From positions 115,861 through 179,860 of the forward strand of contig QZCP01000667.1 in assembly GCA_003956705.1 (NCBI GenBank): DNA of 64,000 nt, in the 5' to 3' direction. The notes beneath the pieces are model-generated. The model was not told the origin of the DNA. It saw only the letters and a list, made by a program, of their open reading frames with translations, and did not search any database. The translations under genes and the position numbers were made by a program. This document shows, one piece after another, positions 13,401 through 25,400 of the stretch; the stretch's first letter is position 1; each line of letters starts with the position of its first letter. The DNA is from Brevipalpus yothersi. Taxonomy: Eukaryota; Arthropoda; Arachnida; Trombidiformes; Tenuipalpidae.

Positions 13401-16400
13401 AGACAATAAAGTCATCAAAACATAACAGTTAGCGAAAACAAAACCAAACGTCAAGGTGGACGCATTTTGGAACAAATTAAATGGACAAGGAGTAATATTC
13501 ATCAGATCATGTAGAGTGATGTATCTATAACAAATGGTATGATGTAACTTACCGTTTTGTTCAACGGTTATTTTAGTATCACCAGAATCGCCGGTCACAT
13601 TGGCATGTGTTGAGGCTACAATTTCATCGGTTGTTACAGTTGTTGCACTAGAAACTGTTGCTGTTGGGCCAGATTCTTCATCCTCAGGTAAACTTGATAC
13701 GGAGACCTGACTAGTGTCCTGTTCACCAGAATGCCATGTTTCGCTTTCCATCACTTGCTTAGCGTATTCCACTGGTTGTTGAGGTGTTGTTTGAACATTT
13801 GTTGGGTCTAAAGAATCAATGTGAGGAGAGAAAAAAAATCATAAGAACGATGTATCTAACAAGATTAATTATTCCACATAGATGGAACGACAATAGTGCC
13901 TTGTAATATCATTGTTTTGGTGACTTGTGTAATAGTATGAGTCATTCCTCCGTCATCGGTGAATTCGATTCGATCCTCTGTTCTCATTTGAGTAGGTACT
14001 TCTCTAGCATGATCCATCGATTCTGAATCTTCTGATCTGCGTACTGTGCATTCAAAATAAAAAAATATTTATTTCAATTTTTTAAACCATCCAAATCAAC
14101 AATGCATGCCAGAAAAGCTGAGCGAAAAAACATCACAGAAATCAAAAGCGTTTAGAAACCCCCAAAGAAAAAATTCACCAAAATTGATCCCAAAAGAATA
14201 TGATAACATTTTGTAGAAGCAAATATTATCACATAGAAGCATAGAAAGCATAATATTATGGAGTGTGCAATTCTTCATTAGTGATTAATTGATTGCTTGA
14301 GAGAAGTAAGAGTTGTGAGGAGAATCCTTACGCCCTGTGGATGTCGAATCGGGAACCGGTATCTCTTCTTTCGTAACAAATAATTCTTTTGGATTTATTG
14401 TTTCCCCCCTATATGCGGCTCTTTCTTCGGAATCTTCTCTATCTTGTTCTTCCAAAAAATTGAGATATTCTTCCACCGCCAAGGCTCTGTTTTCCTCCTC
14501 GTCTCTTCCTTCTTAAACCAAATCGTTTCATTTCATTCAACAAAGTGCGTGTGTGTGTGTGAAGGTGTGGTATAAGTTGAAGTTAGTGCAAATAAGTTCG
14601 AAAATTAAGGTGAAATTAAACTTAAAGTAAAAATTATCGTTCAACAGGAAATATTTTTCAAGAGTGTGAGAGAGGAAAACTCTTTCTACAAGATTAAAGA
14701 AAATTAAAACTTACGTCTCGTTTGTTGATGAGCCGTTACGCTCTCTCCCTCACTCTCCTCCATTGATTCGGCATCCTGACAAGATTTTGAGATCAGAATT
14801 AAATCTTGTGATTGGCTAGACAGAGATTGTAAATATTTCACCTTCATTATATCTTTTTCATCGTAAGATGTTTCACGATCAAGAGGTACACTCTTGCTAC
14901 TTGTGAATGTCTCAGTAACGTTATCCATTTTTCCGTTCATTCGACTGGAATCATCGGCAAACGATGATCCGGGATAATATTTAGATACCAAATCTTTACG
15001 GCCAGCATCCCACAGGGCTTTGCACAAGGCAAGATCTTGGGATACAGAGCTAAACTTTTTACGTGTATAAAGCATGGCAACTGCTTGCTCTTTTGCTTGA
15101 TTTGGAAATTGAGCCTTGATCTTGTCTACATCATTATGGGACAAATTCAATTGAGTGGCAACTTTAACCCAATCTTTACCCAGATCATGACCCATTTGCA
15201 TAATTGCTGAGTCAACTTTGACCATTGTTTCATCGTCACCTAAATTTGAACAAAAAATAACATGTTGAGAAAAAAATTGATTGTAAAAGAGGCCCAAACA
15301 ACTATGTAGACAGCTGATCAATCAATAGATGGAAAAGAAGATTCAAGTACCTTGAGAAGATTTCCGTAATTCTTTGTGATGAAGAGGAGACTTGTAGGGT
15401 GATGTATCATTTTCAACAATGTTATCAGGCAGTCTAATGTTCAAATTACAAATAGGTATCTGTGGTGGATCACCTCGCGCTTTGCGAGGATCACGCATGA
15501 AGGCGATTTTTCCAACAGGTTCTTGACTTGGATCTTTGACCCTTATCAAGAATGGTAGTCTATTTTCTCGGAAGGCTTGAAAGTTGAGCGATAATTGATC
15601 GCCTGATTTGGTTACAGGTGTGAGATTCCCGGCAAATTCTAAATGCTGATTCTTGTTTTCTAATACTTCTACATCTCGACTCTTAGCGGTTTCGGTGAAA
15701 TTCTTTTGACTCTCTAAAGTTTTATCCTCTTTGTCATCTGTCATACAGAACACTCGAATCTGTGCCTCAGATGGATCATGTCTTTTGGTGAATATCACAA
15801 ATTTAGCCACAAACGGAACATGAATCGCTTCTCGATACAATTCATTTGCAAACTTGGTTGCCTCATTGGTCTGACGACAGTCCATAAGCCAAAATCTGAG
15901 TCAAAAAATCAAATTATTTGAATAATTTGAACGAAGCCTCGGAATGTGCATCTTACCTGGCTGATACTGTCGTGGTAAATGACACACAGTTATTGACAAA
16001 AGTCAGCGGTGTTGATCCTGTCACATCTTCCCACTGAGCTTTCAGTGCTCCTCCTGGAGTATTCAGATGATATTGAAATTAGCAAGAGAGGATATCAAAG
16101 AAAGCACGACTAATCATACATCTAGCTCAAATAATGTTTGAATGTTTTCTCATTGTTCGACTGAGCTATTATGCATAAAAATCGATGAAATGCGCATTAT
16201 CGATAAAATTTATGTGCCTAGTTAGCTAACAAATACTGTACCTGTTATACTGCAGAGCAAACGAAGAGTGGGTGTATCACCACTGTATTGATTGATCATT
16301 CCTCTCGTCGCCGCTTGTGGTACCGGTATAGTTAATGTAATCGGTTTATGGAATTTCCGTCGTCTAGGCTCAACTGTAACGATTGGACTAACTGCAACCC

Positions 16401-19400
16401 GATTTCCTAACATTTTAGTGACCAATTCGGATGCAATCGGTTGGGCCTGTCAAAACAGCAGAAGGGAGGATATGTTACTATTAGAGCTCATAACCATGTG
16501 GAGCATGAATATAGTAGTATAGTAGTATTAGAAAAATATTTTGATCGACGAATTTGCTTGACATAAGGATGAACTTGCTTGTGAAAGCGATCATGAGGAG
16601 TTGGACAAGAAGTTGAAGTGGTGTGAGTGTAAGTGTGTGTTGGTGATGGCGAGTATGTGAAATAATAATAACAAAGATTAATGCATTTGCAATGGTAGAA
16701 AAAGCAATAAAGCAAATGAGAAATGAGTGAGAAAGGGAGAACATTCGAAAAATAAAGAACAAAATTCATCGCAAAAGACGCACAAGACAGTGTGAATTGA
16801 TGATAGGACAAAGATAAAGCCTAGAATATTGCATTTCTGATTGTGCAAAGTTCCGTAAGATTTGAGATGGGTAATTGATCATGAGTGGGTTTAGGTAGGG
16901 CATTGAACGATGCTTTCGAGCAAGGGTAGAGGGAGTTGATGAGATGGCTTGAGTCAACTTGATTTTCAGTGAAAGATGAGATGGGTTTTGCATGAGCAAG
17001 TGAGTGGTGACATGTATAGGCTGATGAGCTTTTTACAAAATTAATTGTTTGTTTGTTCGATCAATGATGACCTCTCCCCTGTACTGTTGTGACTGTTGAA
17101 TATATACAAAAATATATGTATATTATATGGATCGCTGCTTCAGAATAGATCACTAAAATTTCCAAAGAGCTAATTTTAATGCGATGATGGTGGACGTTTC
17201 ATGGTCTTGCAATGCGAGGATGAGTATTTTATTCTTCTTGGTTACCGTTTTTTTATACTGAGGTGAGAAAGGTTTTTCGGGAAAGGTGAAGAGCAAAAAA
17301 GATAGTAAAAAGTAATTTACAGAGGTGGGAAATAGAGCTGTGAGTGCCTTTGAGATAAAATTACACAATCAACCAACAATTAACAACAGAATAGAATTCA
17401 TCACAATCAATGAAATTTCAAAAAAGAGAGAAAGAGAGAAAAACGGAAGATCATGAGGCCAATTTTTTAAAAGATGAATGAGGTGTGAGTTGGTTGAGAA
17501 TTGTTCTCGTGAGTTTTGGTGACTTTGTACTCCTGTTCATTCAGATACTTTTGAAGATGCTAATAGATATGTTAGTATATATTGACCTCACAAAAAGCTC
17601 GATATATTTAAAATAACGATTACGAAAGGTTAGTGATTCGATATAGTCCAAGGAGGTGTGAGTGTTTTTAAAGATGAGATATGTGTTATAAAGGATCACC
17701 GGGAATCAGTTGCTCCACTTGGGTCATGATAAAAGTGAGTGAGAATCACATGCGAAGAGAAGAGAGGTTAGTTGAAAAGTAAAATGGGCGACCCAAAGCT
17801 GATTCTCAAAAAATAGCTATAAAGAATGAATCTCAAATTCTCTATTGCCACAGTCTATGAGTCTATGATTTGAAAAGCAAAAACTGAATATCAAGATGAT
17901 GTGTGATTTAAATCTGGGGGTTGATATTTCACTCTCTTATCAATAGGAACGCACTTTTGAGACAGAGAAAGGTGTGAAATTTAGCTGGGAATTATTAAAA
18001 AATAGTAGAACTAAGGGAATCCACTTGGCTAAGTCTCATGGACCACACAAGCAATAGATTGGGAACCGATTCGAGGAATCTGTTCTAAGCAATTGGAGGG
18101 CATCGTTTGGACTAGTTTTAGAGGAGATTCTCTTTCAGTGATGGGTTCCACCCATTTCATTTACAAACTAGGTTCCGACTAGATAGGTTTACTGACAGAG
18201 AAGTATTTTTTGATATGCTCTTGAGGAATAGCTTGTTAAAGCTAGACAACGACCGAGAGATTACTAGAGATATTCTGGGACAAAAAGCATTCTTCCTAGA
18301 TATAGAATCTCTTTGCAGAGAGTCGAAACGAGAAAAGTTTTCAAATTCTGAGAATAAACGATGCCTGATCAAAGCGTCACATTCGGATGACCTCATTCTC
18401 TCCCTTAGGCATTTGATTGTCCTTTGAAAAGATCAGTGGTCAAATTTCAAAAACTAAATACTCAATAAGAAGATGAAGCTGGGAAATTGACTCAAGAGAT
18501 TCGAAGAAATTAGCAGGAGTAACGTTAGATGGGAAACGATGGAAGCAGTCCATCATCGATGATGAAAGTGATTAAATAATGACCTACTTGATTGAGACTC
18601 ATAGAATTACCTAATTCATCGATTGAAACTAAAGAGATAGAAGCTTTGAAGCGCAACGAGATACTTGGAAGCAATAATAGCCTGACTAGAAGCAATACGA
18701 GGCTGTTAAATCACACGAGTCAGAAGATCAAGATTAGGCATTGTCACGCGAATAAGCTCAGCCCAGCATCCACTGACTGGCTTTGGTTCGGAGGCTGTTG
18801 CAGCTTTCCGATTATTTTTGCGACTTTGATTGTTGTTGAAGTCCTGAGTTTTGTTAGATTTTTCACTGTTTGGTGTTTCAACTTTAGGTGCCGATACATT
18901 GGAGATGGGTGAAATTTCATTCCCTGTGCTGGAGTCGGGAGAAGAGGCTTGCTGTTGATCCTCCGCTTTACTTGACAATGAAGCATCCAGATCAGTTCTT
19001 GAACGTCGGAAACGTCGTTTGAGACCTTGTCCGAATAGAGCCAATTTACTTGGCTTGCTTTTTCTACCCTTGCTCGAATCATCGTAGCCAGAGTCCGATT
19101 CATCATGATCGCTTTCATTCTTTTTCTGATGCTTCTTTTTTCTCACCTGAAGTCCAACTTTTATTTTCTTGGTCAATGCACCCTCAGGGAAAATGGCTTG
19201 CACTTGTGGTATAACAGTGGAGCTGACCATTCCACCTTCAGGTCCAATAGCATGAACTTCTTGTCGAATTCTGGTGACAATTGCGAAGAACTGAGGGAAG
19301 TCAGTGGTCAAAATGCGAGTGATACGATCGCTAGCAAATTCCGGCTCAAGAGCGTTCAAATCTGTTAAGAAATAGGTTTGTTGTAGAACGTGAATTTCCG

Positions 19401-22400
19401 GATGGAGCATGAAAGAAGAACAATAAGAAAAAATAAATGAGATAATGGAGTTCGAACTTCATAGCCCGTAGTCTCAGCTCAGTTGGCTAGAAGTCATTCA
19501 CAAATCAATATTCCAACGGCAATCATTCAACTTACCAGTATCTTTATCGAAACTTTCACTCAAAATTTCTTTCACAGCCTCTTCAGATGCCTCAAGAGTA
19601 TGTTCACGCCATGTTTGACCATTATCACTACGCATAATGATTATTTCCCGCTCACGATTGCGAAGAGAGGCGAAATGTGGGACTTCGATTATCACAGGTC
19701 TGTGAGAAAAAATTAGTAATGGAATCGGTATGAAAAAATGGGCTCAGAGTTTTGAAGGCCTGATCAATGACCAAATGACAAGACAAGTGGGATTTTGAAG
19801 AAAAAAATTGATCTTTTCGTCTTCATCAGACTGTTCACTCACCCAAGGAATCGTGCTCCAGCAGGACCAACTTCCAGAATTCGAGAGGCACAAGCTTCAC
19901 CTTCCATTAAAGGTGGAGGATGAATGAGTTTCTCTTTTTTCAAGAAACGACAAGTAACCCTCATTGGCATTGGAGCCTTCCGAGGAGGAATGATAACTCG
20001 TACTCCAGAGTGTCGACAGCCCCGCATCGCCCCACCCCGGGCATCCACCATGAAGCTGACCAAGAATCTGTTATCGACAAAAAACTCATGAGAACTCAAT
20101 TTTGGAGTAAAAGTTAAGTAATAGAAAAGAACAGAATACAAGTTCACAGATGGTTCAGAGGTGGAAACAGATATGAATAAAGCAGAGACACAAAGATTAT
20201 CTCTCTTAAAGTGAGGAGGAATAAAGAAGTAAAGCAAAAGAAAAAGAAAAGAATGAGAGTGTTGAGCAAAAAGAATATAAGCAAATGAAAAACCCAATCC
20301 GTGATTATTTGATAAAGCCCTCATGTTAGATGATCGGAAGCAAGAGGAGAAAGTCGTCAAGAGGAAACTTCCATAATGAATAACCTCTTTGCTTCCGAGT
20401 GTTGAAAACAAACTTACGTTTTCCATTTCAATGGACTGAGTTGTGAAAAAGCGCCATAATCGTGCAAATGAATGGATTGGTTAAAAAATACAAGAGAGAA
20501 AATACAGCAACAGATTAGTTAATGAGCTAAGAGAATGATTAGAATTTGTCAACTTTCATTCACTTATTCTTTTTTTTAGATGCAAACATGCTCAAAACTT
20601 CAAATCTAGTTATAATTTCTAATGTTAGCCAGCCAAATTTCGATTATTGTCTGAAAACTATCTACCTCTCTCATTGATTTGATGATTGAGAATTTTGAAT
20701 TCTGGAATGTTCGCCATAATATGATCGTTGACAATCAAGGACTAAAGTGATGGTGATAATAGTGATGGAAAAAGGGTCTAATAACATTAGCCATATAAAA
20801 AATGTCGAGCATCAAGTAGTTAAACCAATGGTGAAGTTATGTTAGGGGAATAAATAGCATTCCAAAAAATTGTGACAATAAATAAGCCTCGAGAGTTCTA
20901 CATGATGATGATTTGACAAGCCAATATTCATGCTCAACGATACTCGTTGTGATAATGATGATTACGAGAAGAGTTTGAAAATGAGAATAGATGAAATGAC
21001 AGTAAATAGCGGAAGAAGAGATGGAAAATAAGCTCATAATAGTGAACAATAATTTTCATTCGAACCTGGATCGTCTGATTCGCTTGTGTGGTGGCAAAAT
21101 GTGGTATCCGTCAAGCATGGAACAACAGTACGAATCATCCATCATGACATTGATGGCAGAAGTAAGCAATCGATAAGAAAAACAGAGCTGATCACAAGAC
21201 AAAAAAGGACAGTGACAATACTAAAAAAAGTGAAACACTAGCTGAATACATTGCACAAAACGATTGTTTTGGATGACGAATATCGCACGACGGAAGAACG
21301 ATAAATGAACAGTTAAAAAGAGAATATGAGAAGAAGGAAGAGAAGAGAAGTCACTGCGCTTTGGCTACACTCTTCCCCAAGTACATATATGATTATTCCG
21401 TAATCTCTAATTGCCATAATAATTTATTGACGAGTTGTTTGCCTCTCTCTCTTCCTATACACTTTGGAAGGGTGTTCAGATCATATTGTAGCCAGAAGAA
21501 AAGCATGAGAGAAAGAGGCAAAGAAGGAGAAAGAGAGAGAGAGAGAAAGAGAAACATTCCCAGAGAGCGGAAAGTGTAAAGATATTCATTGAACGGAATG
21601 AGCATGAGAGACTATTACTCATCAGTGAATCGAGTATGGGACGAAAAGGAAAAATGAACATGAACATAAACACTGGCCAAGTGAGACTGATGTGCGCTGG
21701 TTTCGCATGTTTTTTTCAATCCTCAATGAATTGCTACCGAAATAACTACCCTGATGCAATCTGAAGCAGGAGATACAAATTTAAGTAGACAGAGGAGCTC
21801 TTGTGGAAAGGATTCTGGTTACTGGCAAACAGAAGGCCCAAGATAGTGAGAGGAGGAGAGAGTAGAAGATGAAGAGGATGAAGAAAAATATTGGAAGAGC
21901 AAGAGCAGAAAGAAACTAAAATAGGACCAAGGCAGAGAGAACAAGCTAGTTAGTTAAATTTTTACTCGTGTACTGTAAGTCTTCTCGTCTTAACATCCTT
22001 CCCTGCTTTTCGTCTCAGCGAAATAAGACTACACAAGTCTCAAAGATAAGGATTCATTCTCAGTGTCACATCATATATTTCGTATGAGATGAGAATATAT
22101 GTATATTGAGAAGCGAAAAATTCATCACTCGACCCGTAATCATCATTACCATCGTTGTAATTACTAGAGAAGAGGGTTCATTTTATCACACTGTAGACAA
22201 CGAAAGCCTGCCAATACCGTGTACGAAATTAACTTCTGAATCCTTGCAAGTTTTCTGAATAGAGTCCGCAAGAAGAGGAAGCAATATTCAAAAGGAAGAC
22301 AGACAGTTTGACATAAATAAAATTTGAGGAACTAGCTTTTTGGTCGATAAACACTAGACAGAGAAGAGATGGAGAAAAAAATTTCTGCTTCATTGGCTTG

Positions 22401-25400
22401 TAGTATTTTGGTTCAAACACTATTAATCTGAGTGTCAACGTCACTTGTTGGATGAACATTTGATTTGCAACATAAATACTGCTAGAAGATCACGATGAGC
22501 ACGTATATATATATACACACACATACATAAATTTCAATCGAAGATTGACCTAGTTTTCGATTTTTCTAGGCACTCAATTGATCACATATCACACACACAT
22601 ACACATTTACAACACTTACCCCATGGTCACTGGTGGTCTTGAAATATCAATATTATCTGGTTTGATGTTTTCCAACATGTCTTCCTGTACTTTAATACGC
22701 TGGCCAATGAGACCGTCTTCGTTGATCAATGGAGCTGCTTTGTGTGTGTAGACAGGCGACGGATGTTACCAGAGCCAGATGGATGTTTATGTGTGTGATG
22801 AGGAGAAGAAGAGGAGGAGGAGGAGGAGAGGATGAGGGAGAGAGAGAAGATGAAGAGTTTTTGTGTGAGTTTGCTTACAGTTTCACAATTTTACAGTGAA
22901 CAAATTCGATCTGGAGCATCGATACTCATAAGATGAACGGAAAAAAATTTTTCGAAGGTGAGGAAAGTGAATGGAAGAAGAAAAAAGAGTAAAGTTGTGA
23001 AGCTACATTTAGTCAGCTACAATGGCGTAGCAAACATTCCAAAGAGGAACTAGGTTTTGATATCGGAAAAAGATGAGAATAAAGAACACTCTCAATTCTA
23101 AGCTGAACTCATGCCAAAGAGAAAGAGCGAAACAAGCTCAAGAAAAATAGAAAGAGAAATAGAAAGAGAGATAAAGTGAGACAGGAAAATTGAGAAGGGC
23201 GAAAGTGAAGAATTTTCATATCACTAAGCCAAAAAGTTTCAGCCGAATCGATCTAGTTCTAGTGTATAGTTCTGTTATGTTCTTATTCATGGCCAAGTGG
23301 GTAACGTGGAACGGAGAAAAAAAAGACAGAGACACAAAGACAGTTCATGCGCTAGGTGAAAAAAAAGTACCAAATGGTGTAGATAAATGATATGATGATG
23401 TGACCATGATGGTGGTTGTGATGGAGATGAATGCCAGCATTGAGAAGTTAGCTCATAGCTTTCTTGTGTGTGTAATTTTGTGAGAGTGCATGCTAAACTG
23501 TTCATCAGCATAGATGAATAGATACACAGACGATGAGTGAGTATGAAGCCTGAGAATTATTCTGGGACTAACATGGTTCCCAAAAATAAATAAAATGAAA
23601 GATAAGCTATACATAGTTTATGGTAGCTATTAATTCCTTAAAATTTCCAGGATAGTGTAAAAGATGGGAAATTCAACGAAACTCTCATATCAGGAAACAG
23701 ATTATGTGTCAAAAGAGAATTTTCCTATTACTTTGCGTAGTTACATGTGTAAGTTTGAGAAAATGGAACGATTTAATGACTTTTTTCAGGAGAAATGTCA
23801 AATGGCCTTCCATCACATACTAGTATTGTTCGAAAGAGGGGATGAAGTTGACCTTCCTGAACAGCTAAACAACTGAAAAATGGCATCGATTGTTGGAAAA
23901 CTTGGAATTAAGAAATGGAATTCGCTCTTCTTCGGTAAGCTTCTGATAAGGAAAACTAATCGCTGAATTTCAACGATGGAATATATTCGAAGGCGATGCG
24001 AAATATTGAGTTTTAGTGTTGAGGGAAGGAAGGATGCATTATTTTCTGGGTTGAAAGCAGCAAATACATGTATATCAAAAGACGAGAATCCTAATCATTT
24101 CGGGTTAAAAATGAAAAGGAAATAGGCATAAGTTTTTCTCGCATCACATTCTGATATTGAAACTAAATCACATGAAGAGCATGGTCGAGCTTTGTGAATC
24201 CAAAACTCAGGGACAAATTTAAATACGAAAACGTACCATGTGTTCCAGGATAGACCATTGTTTTTGTGTTAGCCTCGTCGTAGCTGAAATCCATGTGCAT
24301 CGAGTCATCGTGACGTTCTTTATTTTCTTCTCTTTCATAACGCAAATGCGTGTCTCCCCAATGGCCTACTTCTTCCGCTGTAAAAGATAGAAATGATATA
24401 CGAAATTAGAGATGAATTATAAGCGCGAATTAGCGTGTCGATAGGAAAATGAGCTTTTCAATCCAATCAAAAACCGAATCCTTTGAAACCAAATTTATCC
24501 CCACAGAAGAGGATTCACCGATCCTACTTGATTTCAAAATTTTGCAATGTCCAGAATAATCAACAAAAACAACGACTAACTCACCACCACTTTTCACATT
24601 CTTCGAGTTGCGCGCACCCATATTCTCACCGGTAAAGTTTTAACCAAAAAAAGTTATCAAATACTGAGTGGAATGAAAAATTGACTAAAATCGTTCGTTT
24701 TCCTACACAAAAGAACGAATTATAAACTATTCTTGAAATTCCAATCACATCGAAAAAGAATGAACACAGCGTGTTATATTAAACTAGACTCGACTTTAAC
24801 AGCTAATTCAACACAAATTGGGAGTGGTAAGGCAGTAAATTGTCTCTGACAAGTTGGAGGCACCTGGATTCAACCCAGTCAATACACCATCATCGGTACT
24901 AACAACAAGATCATCGGTGTATATCGAAAGTTTGCCTACTCATTCTTTCTCTTTCTCTTTCTCTCTCCCTCTCTCTCTCTCTTGCTAGCCGAACTCACAC
25001 ACTTGGTACCGGTTGCAGGTATCTATCCAATCATAATAATGATTGAGCAATTCCTATGGATGAGAGCATGAAGAGAAAACGATAGAGAGAAATCACCTTG
25101 CTCCAGGACTATTGAGAAAAGTCTATCTATGCTTTATGAATACATGCTTTTCCATTCAGGAAAATAGTAGTATTGAAAATAATCATCAATTCTAGCATGC
25201 TGATAATAAGACTGGTACCCAGTCAAGCTGATCGAATGGTGAATTCAAATTTTTTTCTAACCTCGCTATAACTTTAACAGCTAGTAAAGGGCTTTTTATA
25301 GACAAGGGGAAGAATTATATATTGGAACGTAAAATTTTTCTGAAGACTTGAGAGAATCAAAATCTTCATTTGCTCTTGAAAATGGCTAGTTAAAACTATC

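Noticed and set aside
19466..19495. tRNA D-arm-like text (CTCAGCTCAGTTGGCTAGAAG)
   Set aside because: No T-arm or acceptor stem at the right distance; it lies in the ankyrin intron region next to exon 15.
23664..23876. 70-aa plus-strand ORF starting MGNSTKLS in intron 12
   Set aside because: Short, no poly(A) signal or splice context close by, and no coding signal beyond the open frame.
24815..24895. tRNA-like fragment (GTGGTAAGGCA ... GGATTCAACCC)
   Set aside because: The two promoter-box-like pieces do not sit in a foldable cloverleaf and the acceptor stem does not pair; at most a decayed tRNA-derived remnant.
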